From NCBI RefSeq assembly GCF_024448505.1, contig NZ_JAMOHV010000007.1, positions 124,001 through 188,000 on the forward strand: a stretch of 64,000 bases of DNA, given 5' to 3'. Under the pieces are notes generated by a model. The model worked only from the letters and a program-made list of their open reading frames with translations. It was not told where the DNA came from and did not search any database. The stretch is from Stutzerimonas degradans. Lineage in GTDB: Bacteria > Pseudomonadota > Gammaproteobacteria > Pseudomonadales > Pseudomonadaceae. The position numbers and the translations under genes are program-made. Of this stretch, positions 40,646-49,666 are shown one piece after another; within the stretch, counting starts at the first letter, position 1, and each line of letters starts with the position of its first letter.

Positions 40646-42766
40646 ATGACCGAGAACAACAAGAAACCGGGCGAAATCGCCTACCCGCATCTGTTTTCAC
40701 CCCTGCGGATCAACTCCATCACCGTGCGCAACCGGCTGATGCAGACCGCGCATGCCAAGGGCTTTCATTCCGGCTCGGGGCTGACCAACAACCGCGACAT
40801 CTACTACCAGGCTGAGCGCGCCAAGGGCGGTATCGGCCTGATCGTCACCGGCGCGCGCCACACCCATCCCAGCTCCACCGGCCCGAACCGCTCGCTGGCG
40901 CGTGGCAATCGCCCGGAGATCATCGAGCGCGACGCCGAGATGGTCCGCGCCGTGCACGCGTTCGGCGGCCACATCATCGCGCAGATCATCCATTTCGGCC
41001 CGCAGGGTCGCAGCGGCGCGCTGGACGATTACCGCGAACTGTGGGGACCGTCGACGATGAAGTCGCCGGCCTACAACGAATGGGCGCGGGAGATGACCCG
41101 CGAACAGATGCGCGAAGTCTCCGAGCACTTCGCCCAGACGGCGCTCAACTCCAAAGCCGCCGGCTTCGACGGCGTGGAACTGCACTACTCCCACGGCTAC
41201 CTGCACCAGCAGTTTCTGTCCTTCGTCTACAACAAGCGCACCGACGAATACGGCGGCACGCTGGACAACATCGTCCGTTTCCCGATCGAGACCATGCAGG
41301 CCGTGCGCGATGCCGTGGGGCCGGATTTTGTCGTCGGCATTCGCATCTCGATGGATGAATGCACGGTGGGTGGCATGAAGGCCGATACCGCCATCGAGAT
41401 GACCTGCAAGCTGGTGGAGACCGGGTTGATCGACTACGTCAGCGCGACCGCCGGAACCTACGCCGCCCACGCCGACCAGATTCCGCCTGGGGACTACGCC
41501 GAAGACTGGCTGGTGGAGGACGGCGCCCGTCTGCGCAAGGCGGTTCAGGCCATCCGCGACATCCCGGTGTTCATCGTCGGGCACATCGTCGATCCGAAGA
41601 AGGCCGAGGCACTGGTGGCCGAAGGCGCCGCCGACATGATCGCCATGACCCGCACACAGATCGCCGACCCGGCCTTCGCCAACAAGCTGCTCGAAGGTCG
41701 CGAGGACGAGATCAACCACTGCATCCGCTGCAACCAGGCCTGCATCGCCCGGCTGATGGCTGGCAACGCCATCTCCTGCGTGGTCAACCCCGCCGCCGGG
41801 CGCGAACAGCGCTTCGGCAGCCACACCATCGAGCCGGCCGCCGCGCCGGGTCGATGGCTGGTGGTGGGTGGCGGCCCGGCGGGCATGCGCGCGGCGCTGG
41901 AGCTGGCCAACCGCGGTCATGCGGTCGAGCTGGTAGAGGCATCGGAACGACTTGGCGGGCAAGTCAACCTGGCGGCCATGCTGCCACGTCGCCACAAGTT
42001 CGGCTTCATCCCCCGCGACCTGCAGCGGCAACTACACAAGGCGGGCGTGAACGTGCGCCTGAACACACGCATGACTGCCGACGAAATCGTCGCGCACGAC
42101 GCCGACGGGGTCATCGTCGCCACCGGCTCCACGCCGCTGAAGACCGGTTTCACCTCCACCCGACCGGCTGTGGATCAGGTCCCCGGCATGCAACAGGCAA
42201 ACGTGTTCAGCGTGGTCGAGGTGCTGGAGGGCAAGGCGCCGCTGGGCAGGTGCGTGGTGCTGTTCGACGAGGACGGCGGCCGCTATGCCCTGGGCACCGC
42301 CGAGTACCTGCTCGACCGCGGCCACGAGGTGCATCTGGTCAGCCGCTTCAACGCGCTGTCGCCGAATCTCGCGCTCACGCTCGATCTGCCGGTGAACTAC
42401 CGGCATGTGTTCGCCAAGGGCCTGCGCTACACGCTCAACAGCTGGGTGCGCCGCATCGAGGGTGGTACTGCGCAGCTGTTCAACCTGTTCACCGACCAGG
42501 ACGAAGCGCGGCTGCAGGCCGACAGCTTCGTGATCGCTGCCGGCCATCGTGCCAACGACACGCTGTACCACCAGCTGCTCGGGCGCGTGGAGCGGCTCTA
42601 TTGCATCGGCGACGCTCGCCTGCCCCGCCCGCTGCAGGACAGCCTCTACGAAGCGATGCTGGCCGGACGCGAGCTGCTGGACGCCCCCAACCGCTTCATC
42701 GAGCAGGGCGAACTGGAGGGCTTCGACCTCCAGTGGCAAGAGACCCTGATCACGCGTGCTTCCTGA
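40646..42766 (+). CDS. NADH:flavin oxidoreductase with FMN, 4Fe-4S and FAD domains (first copy)
   Basis: A 706-residue enzyme of the trimethylamine dehydrogenase/2,4-dienoyl-CoA reductase type. The FMN-binding TIM barrel covers residues ~15-345 (GVELHYSHGYLHQQFLS, NKRTDEYGG). The iron-sulfur motif is CIRCNQACIARLMAGNAISC. A flavin and NAD(P) domain follows (VVGGGPAGMRAALELA). Relatives reduce unsaturated acyl-CoA or enones, or demethylate N-methyl amines. A second, clearly related gene follows after 35 bases. Confidence 0.87.
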   Translation: MTENNKKPGEIAYPHLFSPLRINSITVRNRLMQTAHAKGFHSGSGLTNNRDIYYQAERAKGGIGLIVTGARHTHPSSTGPNRSLARGNRPEIIERDAEMVRAVHAFGGHIIAQIIHFGPQGRSGALDDYRELWGPSTMKSPAYNEWAREMTREQMREVSEHFAQTALNSKAAGFDGVELHYSHGYLHQQFLSFVYNKRTDEYGGTLDNIVRFPIETMQAVRDAVGPDFVVGIRISMDECTVGGMKADTAIEMTCKLVETGLIDYVSATAGTYAAHADQIPPGDYAEDWLVEDGARLRKAVQAIRDIPVFIVGHIVDPKKAEALVAEGAADMIAMTRTQIADPAFANKLLEGREDEINHCIRCNQACIARLMAGNAISCVVNPAAGREQRFGSHTIEPAAAPGRWLVVGGGPAGMRAALELANRGHAVELVEASERLGGQVNLAAMLPRRHKFGFIPRDLQRQLHKAGVNVRLNTRMTADEIVAHDADGVIVATGSTPLKTGFTSTRPAVDQVPGMQQANVFSVVEVLEGKAPLGRCVVLFDEDGGRYALGTAEYLLDRGHEVHLVSRFNALSPNLALTLDLPVNYRHVFAKGLRYTLNSWVRRIEGGTAQLFNLFTDQDEARLQADSFVIAAGHRANDTLYHQLLGRVERLYCIGDARLPRPLQDSLYEAMLAGRELLDAPNRFIEQGELEGFDLQWQETLITRAS

Positions 42767-42801
42767 ACACGCCGCCGACCTGACCTGACGAGGGAACAAT
42801 C

Positions 42802-44880
42802 ATGACTGTCGAACGCTATCCCAACCTGTTCCAGCCGTTGCAAATCGGCAACATCACCGTGCGCAACCGCATCATGCAGTCCGCCCACGCGATGTCGTTC
42901 AACTCGCCGGACGGCCTGACCAACGACCGCGACATCCACTACCACGCCGCCCGCGCGCGCGGCGGCATCGGCCTGATGATCACCGGCAACCGGCTGATCC
43001 ACCCCACCTCGAACACCTTCTGCCGCGGCTACTCATACGGCTACCGGGAGGAGATGGTCGAGCGCGACCGGGCGCTGACCGACACCGTGCACCGCCTCGG
43101 CTCGCACATCTTCGCCCAGCTCAACCACTTCGGCGTGATGGGCGAAACCCACGCGATGGATGACTACCGGGTGCTGTGGTCGTCCTCCAACATCAAGTCG
43201 CCGGTGTTCGGCGAGATGGCCAAGGCGATGGAACGCAGCGACATGGACGAAATCGTCGAGGGCTGGGTGCGCTCGGCCGAGTACTCCAAGCTCGCCGGCT
43301 TCGATGGCGTCGAGGTGCACCTGGCGCACAGCTACCTGCTGCACCAGTTCATCTCGCCGCTGTTCAACAAGCGCGACGACGAATACGGCGGCAGCTTCGA
43401 GAATCGCATGCGCTTTCCGCTGGAGGTGATCCGTGCGGTGCGCGAGCGGGTCGGCCGCGATTTCATCGTCGGCATCCGCCTGTCGATGGACGAGATGGTC
43501 CCGGGCGGCATGGAGGTCAACGACTGGATCGAGGTGGCACGCACCGTCGAAGCCACCGGCGACATCGACTACATCATGGCTACCGCCGGGGTGTACCAGT
43601 CCGCCACCTACATCATGCCGCCGTACGACGTGCCCAACGGCTGGCTGGTCAATCCGGTCGCACGCTTGAAGCGCGCGGTGAACATCCCGGTATTCTGCGT
43701 CTCCGGCATCGGCAGCGCTGGCGAGGCCGAAGCCATCCTGGCGCGCGGCGATGCCGACATGGTCGCCATGACCCGCGCACAGATCGCCGACCCGGAATTC
43801 GCCAACAAGACCCGCGAAGGCCGCGAGGACGAGATCTACCACTGCCTGCGCTGCAATCAGGGCTGCGTCGGCCGGCTGTTCCAGGGCACGTCGATGACCT
43901 GCCAGATCAACCCGGCCACCGGTCGCGAAGAGGTATTCGGTCCGCAGACGCTGAAACCGGCCACCGCGCAGAAGCACTGGGTCGTGGTCGGCGGCGGGCC
44001 AGCCGGCATGAAGGCCGCGGAAGGGCTGGCCAAGCGCGGCCACCGCGTCACGTTGCTGGAGAAGTCCGGCGAGCTGGGCGGCCAGGTCAACTACGTGGTG
44101 CGCATGCCGCGGCGCGACTCCTTCGCCTGGATCACCGAAGACCTCAAGGTGCACATGACCAAGGCCGACGTCAGCGTGCGCCTGAACCACACGGCCACGG
44201 TCGAATCGGTGCAGGCCCTGGCACCGGACGGCGTCATCGTCGCCACCGGATCGCTGCCGGACCGCAGCGGCTATTCGGACATCAACCCGCTGGTCGAGCG
44301 GGTTCCCGGCATCGACGCCGACCACGTGTTCACCGCGCTGGATGTGCTGGACCACCCGGAGCGCCTGGGCAAGCGGGTGCTGGTGATCGACGACGAAGGC
44401 ACCCGCTATTCCGCCGGCATCACCGAACTGCTGGTGGACAACGGCCACCAGGTGCATGTGCTGACGCGCTGGAACGCGCTGTTCCACAAGCTCGGCGTGA
44501 CCCTGGACCAGCCCGTGATCTACGCCAACCTGTTCGCCCAGGGCCTGACCTACACGCTGAACGCCTGGGTCAACCAGATCCGCGGCGCGGATGTGGACAT
44601 CTTCAACCTCTACACCGGGGACGAGGAAACCCTCGCCGGCTTCGACAGCATCGTCCTGTGCATCCGTCACCTGCCGCAGCAGCAGCTCTATTTCGACCTG
44701 AAGGCGGCGCTGCCCAACGTACACCGGGTCGGCGACTGCGTGACGCCCCGGCGCACGGACCACGCCATCTTCGAGGGCTTCCTGGCCGGCCGGGAAATCT
44801 TCGACAACTGGCAGCGCTACATCGAGCCGGGTTCCATCGAGCGCTTCAGCGGGCCGCTGGCGGACGACGCATTGGGCTGA
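42802..44880 (+). CDS. NADH:flavin oxidoreductase with FMN, 4Fe-4S and FAD domains (second copy)
   Basis: A 692-residue paralogue of the previous gene product with the same domain order. FMN barrel: GVEVHLAHSYLLHQFIS and NKRDDEYGG; iron-sulfur: CLRCNQGCVGRLFQGTSMTC; nucleotide-binding: VVGGGPAGMKAAEGLAKRG. The barrels differ in the substrate side (IIHFGPQG in the first, LNHFGVMG here), so the pair may act on successive intermediates or form a heteromer. Related enzymes act on enoyl-CoA esters, enones and methylated amines. Confidence 0.87.
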   Translation: MTVERYPNLFQPLQIGNITVRNRIMQSAHAMSFNSPDGLTNDRDIHYHAARARGGIGLMITGNRLIHPTSNTFCRGYSYGYREEMVERDRALTDTVHRLGSHIFAQLNHFGVMGETHAMDDYRVLWSSSNIKSPVFGEMAKAMERSDMDEIVEGWVRSAEYSKLAGFDGVEVHLAHSYLLHQFISPLFNKRDDEYGGSFENRMRFPLEVIRAVRERVGRDFIVGIRLSMDEMVPGGMEVNDWIEVARTVEATGDIDYIMATAGVYQSATYIMPPYDVPNGWLVNPVARLKRAVNIPVFCVSGIGSAGEAEAILARGDADMVAMTRAQIADPEFANKTREGREDEIYHCLRCNQGCVGRLFQGTSMTCQINPATGREEVFGPQTLKPATAQKHWVVVGGGPAGMKAAEGLAKRGHRVTLLEKSGELGGQVNYVVRMPRRDSFAWITEDLKVHMTKADVSVRLNHTATVESVQALAPDGVIVATGSLPDRSGYSDINPLVERVPGIDADHVFTALDVLDHPERLGKRVLVIDDEGTRYSAGITELLVDNGHQVHVLTRWNALFHKLGVTLDQPVIYANLFAQGLTYTLNAWVNQIRGADVDIFNLYTGDEETLAGFDSIVLCIRHLPQQQLYFDLKAALPNVHRVGDCVTPRRTDHAIFEGFLAGREIFDNWQRYIEPGSIERFSGPLADDALG

Positions 44881-44986
44881 TCCTGGGGTCGTGTTGCCTG
44901 GAGCCAGGGAAGGCTCGCCTTTTTTGCACGAATCGAACGCCACGACCATGCGCGCCAGAACGAGCGCCCGCACAAGGAATTGGATC

Positions 44987-46567
44987 ATGCTGGACAGCCA
45001 CCACCTCCACGATCTGCGTGAGATCCTCGGCCAGGACGCCCTGCTGGCGGACGAACCCTCACGTCAGTATTTTTCCACCGACCTCAGCTTCCAGCCCGAG
45101 GCCATCGCCGGGGCCGTGCTCCAGCCCACCACGGTAGAGGCGCTGGCGCAGGCGGTCGCCTACTGCCACGAACAGAACATCGCCCTGGTGCCGCGCGGCG
45201 GCGGCATGTCCTACACCCGCGGCTATGTGCCGACCCGCGCGCGCAGCGTGATCGTCGACCTGCGCGGGCTCGATCGCATCCTGGAGATCAACGAGCAGGA
45301 CATGTACGTGCGGGTGCAGACCGGCTGCACCTGGAGCGAACTCTACGAGGCGCTGAAGGCCAAGGGCCTGCGCACCCCCTACTACGGCCCGCTGTCAGGC
45401 ATGTACGCCACCGTTGGCGGCGCGCTGTCGCAGAACAGCCTGTTTCACGGCTCGGGCATCCACCATACGGCGGCGGAGAGCTGCCTGGGCCTGAAGGTGA
45501 TCCTCGCCGACGGTCAGGTGGTGCAGACCGGCTCCTCGGCCCATCTGCACAGCAACGGCTTCTACCGGCATTTCGGTCCCGATCTGACCGGCCTGTTCAC
45601 CGCCGATACCGGTGCCTTCGGCCTGAAGGTCGAGGCCTGTCTGCGGCTGATCAAGATGCCCGCCGAAACCCTCTGCGCGTCTTACGGCTTCGAAACCCTG
45701 CAAGCCATGTTGCAGGCGCAGACGGCCATCGCCCGCGAGGGCATCGCCAGCGAGTGCTACGGTTTCGATCCGTTCTACAACGCCGGCTTCGAGGACAAGG
45801 GCTTCACCCTCGGCGAAGGCCTGTCGGTGCTGGCCGACGTGACAACCTCCAGCAAGAGCCTGCTCAGCGGCCTGAAGAATGCGGTGAAGATCGCCACCCA
45901 GGGCCGCAAGCTGCTGAGCAAGGTCAACTACTCGCTGCACATCGCGGTGGACGGCCCGACCCCGGAAGCCGTCGCCAGCATGCTGCTGATCGCCGAAACC
46001 ATCGTCGGTGAAAATGGCGGCGCGCCGATCGGCAACGCCATTCCGCTGGCCTTCCGCTCCCAGCCCTTCGGCGGGGTACGCACCATCCTGCTGGGCAGCC
46101 GGGGCGAAGTGTGGATCCCGGTGCATGGCTTCTTCCCGCTGTCGCGCGCGGTGGATGCGGCGCTCACCACCGAGCGCTTCTTCGCCGAGAACGCCGAGCT
46201 GATGCAGCGCCACAACATCAAGTATTCGTACCTGACCTGCTTCTCCGGCGCTGAATTCGTCATCGAGCCCAGCCTGTACTGGTTCGATGAACTCGGGCAG
46301 TTCCGCCTCGACCTCATCGAACCGTCGTACCGCAAGGACTGGGGTGCCATCCCGGCCGACCCGGCAACCCGCGAGGTCGCCCTCGGGCTGCGCGAACGCC
46401 TGCGCGAGCTGTACTTCGAGCTGGGTGCCTGCCACCTGCAGCTGGGCAAGTACTACCCTTTCCAGCGCTCCATCGGCAACACCGGCACCCGCCAGTTGCT
46501 CGAGCAGATGAAGCGCACGGTGGATGCCAAGGGCCTGATGAACCCCGGCGCGCTGGGGCTGGAGTGA
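44987..46567 (+). CDS. VAO-type FAD-linked oxidase/dehydrogenase
   Basis: A 526-residue flavoprotein with the PCMH FAD-binding domain (residues ~35-220: LVPRGGGMSYTRGYVP, YGPLSGMYATVGGALSQNS) and a C-terminal FAD-oxidase domain ending in LMNPGALGLE. The type includes glycolate oxidase, D-lactate dehydrogenase and alkylphenol hydroxylases. The start at 44987 has AAGGA 8 bases before and begins the family-like N-terminus; an earlier ATG at 44891 would add 32 unusual residues. It probably oxidises a hydroxylated intermediate. Confidence 0.85.
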   Translation: MLDSHHLHDLREILGQDALLADEPSRQYFSTDLSFQPEAIAGAVLQPTTVEALAQAVAYCHEQNIALVPRGGGMSYTRGYVPTRARSVIVDLRGLDRILEINEQDMYVRVQTGCTWSELYEALKAKGLRTPYYGPLSGMYATVGGALSQNSLFHGSGIHHTAAESCLGLKVILADGQVVQTGSSAHLHSNGFYRHFGPDLTGLFTADTGAFGLKVEACLRLIKMPAETLCASYGFETLQAMLQAQTAIAREGIASECYGFDPFYNAGFEDKGFTLGEGLSVLADVTTSSKSLLSGLKNAVKIATQGRKLLSKVNYSLHIAVDGPTPEAVASMLLIAETIVGENGGAPIGNAIPLAFRSQPFGGVRTILLGSRGEVWIPVHGFFPLSRAVDAALTTERFFAENAELMQRHNIKYSYLTCFSGAEFVIEPSLYWFDELGQFRLDLIEPSYRKDWGAIPADPATREVALGLRERLRELYFELGACHLQLGKYYPFQRSIGNTGTRQLLEQMKRTVDAKGLMNPGALGLE

Positions 46568-46571
46568 AGCC

Positions 46572-47399
46572 ATGTCGACGGTGAAGAAAACCTACGTGGA
46601 TGTGGCACACGGGCAGATTCATCTGCGCTACGTCGCCGGCCGGCAGACCGTGCCGACCGTCTTCCTGCACCAGACGGCCAGCTCCTCGGCCATGTACCAG
46701 GCGGTCATGGAGCAGCTCGGCGACCTCGCCCCGCTCTACGCCCTCGATACGCCGGGCTTCGGCGGGTCCTACCGGCCGCCGGTGGTTCCCACCACCGACT
46801 ACTACGTCCGCACCCTGCTGGAAGCCATCGACGCGCTGGGCATCGAGCGCTTCAACCTGTTCGGCCATCACACGGGCGCGGCCCTGGCCTGCCAACTGGC
46901 GGCGCAGCACCCGCAACGGGTACGCCGGCTGGCGATGATCGGGCCGGTACAGCTCACCGAACAGGAGCGCAGTCTCTGGCGCGACAGCGCGGTGAAACCG
47001 CTGACCATTGACGATCATGCCACCCATCTGGCCGAGGTGTGGCAGCGCGTCACCCACCTCGACCAGCAACCGATCACCTATCCACCGTCGACGGCGCTGG
47101 CCACTCGCGAGGCCATCGACACCCTGATCGCCGGGGATCGCTGGCACGAGGCCTACGCGGCGGTATTCGCCCAGGACTTCCCTGCCTGGTTGGCGCAGGT
47201 CGATTGCCCGCTGCTGCTGATCTGCGGCGACGGCGATGTGCTTCACCCCTACTTCCAGCGCGCCTGCCAGGCGCGGCCGGACGCCGAAGTGCTGGAACTG
47301 GAAGCCGGGGCCTATGTGCTGGATCAGCAGCCGCAGTACATGGCGCAGGTGATCCGCACGTTCTTTCAACAGGCCGGGACACCGGCAACGACGGCTTGA
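46572..47399 (+). CDS. alpha/beta hydrolase-fold protein without catalytic serine
   Basis: A 275-residue alpha/beta-hydrolase-fold protein (VFLHQTASSS oxyanion region, LLLICGDGDVLHP near the acid loop). The nucleophile elbow normally reads G-x-S-x-G; here residues 98-102 are GHHTG, with H100 in the nucleophile position. The usual C-terminal histidine is also absent: the segment reads GAYVLDQQP with Y248. So it is probably not a normal serine hydrolase. The gene starts 4 bases after the FAD-oxidase stop. Confidence 0.8.
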   Translation: MSTVKKTYVDVAHGQIHLRYVAGRQTVPTVFLHQTASSSAMYQAVMEQLGDLAPLYALDTPGFGGSYRPPVVPTTDYYVRTLLEAIDALGIERFNLFGHHTGAALACQLAAQHPQRVRRLAMIGPVQLTEQERSLWRDSAVKPLTIDDHATHLAEVWQRVTHLDQQPITYPPSTALATREAIDTLIAGDRWHEAYAAVFAQDFPAWLAQVDCPLLLICGDGDVLHPYFQRACQARPDAEVLELEAGAYVLDQQPQYMAQVIRTFFQQAGTPATTA

Positions 47400-47417
47400 A
47401 CGACGAGGTGCAACGCG

Positions 47418-48596
47418 ATGCAGACGATAAACGACACCACAACGCAATATCGGCACGACGTCCTGGTCGACATGACCCACGACGAGGAGGCGCGCCAGGA
47501 GTTCGTGCGCTCCTTCAAGCAGTACCTGGCGCTGCACGTCTCGCCCGGCAACCGCAAGGTCTACGAGGAAAAGGTCGAGCCGCAGCTGCAGGCCAAGGGC
47601 CAGGAGCCGAGCCTGGTGGACATCGAACGGCTGATGAAGCGCGAGGAGTACTACCGCTTCTGGAGCAGTCTGCAGCGCTGCAGCCAGGAAATGATGTGGA
47701 ACTCGGTGCAGATTCCGGTCGAGCGGCAACTGCCCGGCCTGGTCGAGGCCGCCCGCGAGACCCGCGCCAAGCCGGAACTGGGCAGCCTGACGCTCAACCC
47801 CGAGCTGAAGATTCCCGACTACCACACCGCGATCGACATCCACTGCATGCCCGGCGGCTATCACTCCGAGTTCGGCACCGACGATGTTGCCGCCGGGGCC
47901 GTCTATGACCGCGCCGTGTACATCTACTCGATGGGCCGCATGGGACCGTTCAACGACGATATCGGCGCCTCCACCGCCAAGTGGCTGAAGGAAAACCACC
48001 CGGAGTTCAAGCCACAGCGCATCCTCGACCTGGGCTGCACGGTGGGCCACTCCACCCTGGCCTGGGCCGAGTACTACCCCGAGGCCGAACTGTACGCCAT
48101 CGACGTCGGCGCGCCGGTGCTGCGCTATGCCCATGCGCGTGCCGAATCCCTCGGGGTCAAGGTGCACTTCATCCAGATGAACGCCGAGCAGCTGGATTTC
48201 CCCGACGGCCACTTCGACGTGGTCAACGGCAGCATTCTGATCCACGAAACCTCGAAGAAGGCGGCGCGCAACATCTTCCGCGAGTGCTATCGCGTGCTGC
48301 GTGACGGCGGCGTGATGCTCCACGGCGAGACGCCGCCCTACAAGGACCTGCCACCCTACGATGCCTTCATGCTCGACTGGGATACCCGCAACAACAACGA
48401 GCCGTTCTGGCGCGGCAGCCACCTGATCGACCCTGTCACCGACTGCAGCGCAGCCGGTTTCGCCCGCGACAAGGTGTTCGAAATCCTCGCGCCCAGTGCA
48501 TTCGAATCGAAGCTGAGCCAGCGCTACACCCACGTGTTTCAGGGCGGCGATTTCGGCGGCGGCGGTCAGTGGTACGTCTATGGAGCCTGGAAATGA
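47418..48596 (+). CDS. SAM-dependent methyltransferase
   Basis: A 392-residue protein. A helical N-terminal part of about 190 residues is followed by a class I methyltransferase domain: ILDLGCTVGHSTLAWAEYYP (SAM-binding glycine loop) and FDVVNGSILIHE. The N-terminal part is unknown to me and longer than usual. Its last codon overlaps the next gene by ATGA. A methylation step in a catabolic unit is unusual; it may remove toxicity, prepare a leaving group, or work on a cofactor. Confidence 0.82.
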   Translation: MQTINDTTTQYRHDVLVDMTHDEEARQEFVRSFKQYLALHVSPGNRKVYEEKVEPQLQAKGQEPSLVDIERLMKREEYYRFWSSLQRCSQEMMWNSVQIPVERQLPGLVEAARETRAKPELGSLTLNPELKIPDYHTAIDIHCMPGGYHSEFGTDDVAAGAVYDRAVYIYSMGRMGPFNDDIGASTAKWLKENHPEFKPQRILDLGCTVGHSTLAWAEYYPEAELYAIDVGAPVLRYAHARAESLGVKVHFIQMNAEQLDFPDGHFDVVNGSILIHETSKKAARNIFRECYRVLRDGGVMLHGETPPYKDLPPYDAFMLDWDTRNNNEPFWRGSHLIDPVTDCSAAGFARDKVFEILAPSAFESKLSQRYTHVFQGGDFGGGGQWYVYGAWK

Positions 48597-48952
48597 CAGC
48601 ACAATCCCCTTACAGCCTGCCGAGGAAGGCCAAGGGCGCACGCCCGTATTTCTTCGATGACCCCGCGGTGGACAAGCTGCTGGCGATGCTCATGGGGCTG
48701 GCTGGCGAGGTATCGGTCCTCGCCGACCGCGTGGACAGCCTAGAGCGCCTGCTGGTGGCGCAGGGCACGCTAGCCGGAGACGCCGTCGAGCACTACGTCG
48801 CCGACGCAGCGGTACGCGAGGCACGGGACGCCCGGCGCGAACAGATGCTGCGCAATGTGTTGCGCATCATCGCGCAGGATCACGAGGCCCCAGACGCGGG
48901 CAAGCCCAACGATGCGGCATACCTGGCGGCGGTGGAACAGGTAGAACAGTAA
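48593..48952 (+). CDS. small coiled-coil protein of unknown function
   Basis: A 119-residue protein coupled to the methyltransferase (ATGA overlap). The middle (DKLLAMLMGLAGEVSVLADRVDSLERLL) looks like an amphipathic or coiled-coil helix. A charged helix follows (VREARDARREQMLRNVLRIIA). No catalytic motif is visible. It may be a partner of the methyltransferase. A terminator follows 17 bases after the stop, so it is the last gene of unit 1. Confidence 0.7.
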   Translation: MTAQSPYSLPRKAKGARPYFFDDPAVDKLLAMLMGLAGEVSVLADRVDSLERLLVAQGTLAGDAVEHYVADAAVREARDARREQMLRNVLRIIAQDHEAPDAGKPNDAAYLAAVEQVEQ

Positions 48953-48969
48953 ACGTCGCGCACACGACA

Positions 48970-48993
48970 GGCCGCCCGCTGGGCGGCCTTTTC
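48970..48993 (+). terminator. rho-independent terminator of unit 1
   Basis: GGCCGCCC-GCT-GGGCGGCC followed by TTTTC. Eight-bp perfect GC stem with a short T tract right after the last gene of unit 1. Confidence 0.85.
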
Positions 48994-49500
48994 ATAGGTG
49001 ACGTTCTCGACGAGGCGAAAAATTACGTTTTGCTTCCAGGCGATTGGCGAGTCGCTTGAGCGCTTGGTTTCGCCCTGCTGGGCGAGCTCCTTTTGGCAGT
49101 CGCCCCAAAAGGAACCAAAAAGTCTTGCTCCTCCATCCGGCCCTGCGCTGCGCGCAGGGTTCGTTCGTTCCATCGTCGCTCCGAGGGTCGTCGTACAAGG
49201 GCCGTCCTTGGCCCTTTACGACTCTCGCCGCATCCATGCGGCTCGCCCCTCTGCGCAACGATTCCACTCACCCTTCTGAAAGGGGCGGTTGGTGCCGCCT
49301 GACAGACCGTGCAGAGAAAAAGCAAAGCGAGAGCCAAAGCCAAGCACAGCGCAGCGCAGCGCAGCGCAGCGCAACCGGCTTCTCGATCTTCCAGGCGACT
49401 CGGACCCCGATCCCGTCAGGAGTCCGAGTGGAGGTGTCGCGTAGGGGGATGCGAGGCATGGACGCCGAGCGAGGAGCGAAGGACGGGGCCGCCTAGGCAG
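48994..49500. repeat. repeat-rich intergenic spacer
   Basis: About 500 bases without a credible gene. It contains CCTTTTGG (49089-49096) facing CCAAAAGG (49105-49112), a text common in intergenic repeats of pseudomonads as I recall it, and several GC-rich inverted pieces (for example CCCTGCGC/GCGCAGGG near 49143-49158). Every frame across it has low-complexity, arginine-serine-rich translations. It is probably a copy of an interspersed repeat separating units 1 and 2. Confidence 0.5.
49348..49372. repeat. tandem repeat AGCGC x5
   Basis: Five perfect consecutive copies of AGCGC inside the spacer between units 1 and 2. Such a 5-base array could change copy number by slippage; it is not inside a gene. 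Confidence 0.8.
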
Positions 49501-49528
49501 GGACGTCGTCCGGGCACCTACGCACCCA

Positions 49529-49541
49529 TTGCAAGTTGAAC
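49529..49541. promoter_or_regulatory. degenerate TTTCAA-N-TTGAAA element, unit 2
   Basis: TTGCAAGTTGAAC keeps the core CAAGTTGAA of the palindromes before units 1 and 3. It lies 75 bases upstream of the -24 element of unit 2. Weaker alone, it gains support from the three-fold recurrence next to sigma-54 promoters. Confidence 0.4.
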
Positions 49542-49615
49542 GAAATTTTCCAAAGCGAACCGCAACCCCACCCCGAACACCGCAGAACCCCCAGCAACCA
49601 GGGGCCCCAGACAAT

Positions 49616-49630
49616 TGGCTCACTAATTGC
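49616..49630 (+). promoter_or_regulatory. sigma-54 promoter of unit 2
   Basis: TGGCTCACTAATTGC has TGGC and TTGC with correct -24/-12 spacing, 37 bases before the FMN reductase start. Confidence 0.65.
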
Positions 49631-49666
49631 TCCATGCAGCATGAGCAAAACCGCAAGGAACCACCC

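Noticed and set aside
48994..49666. Several open frames of 60-150 codons in the spacer
   Set aside because: All are arginine/serine-rich, overlap on both strands and lack ribosome sites; the region looks like a repeat.
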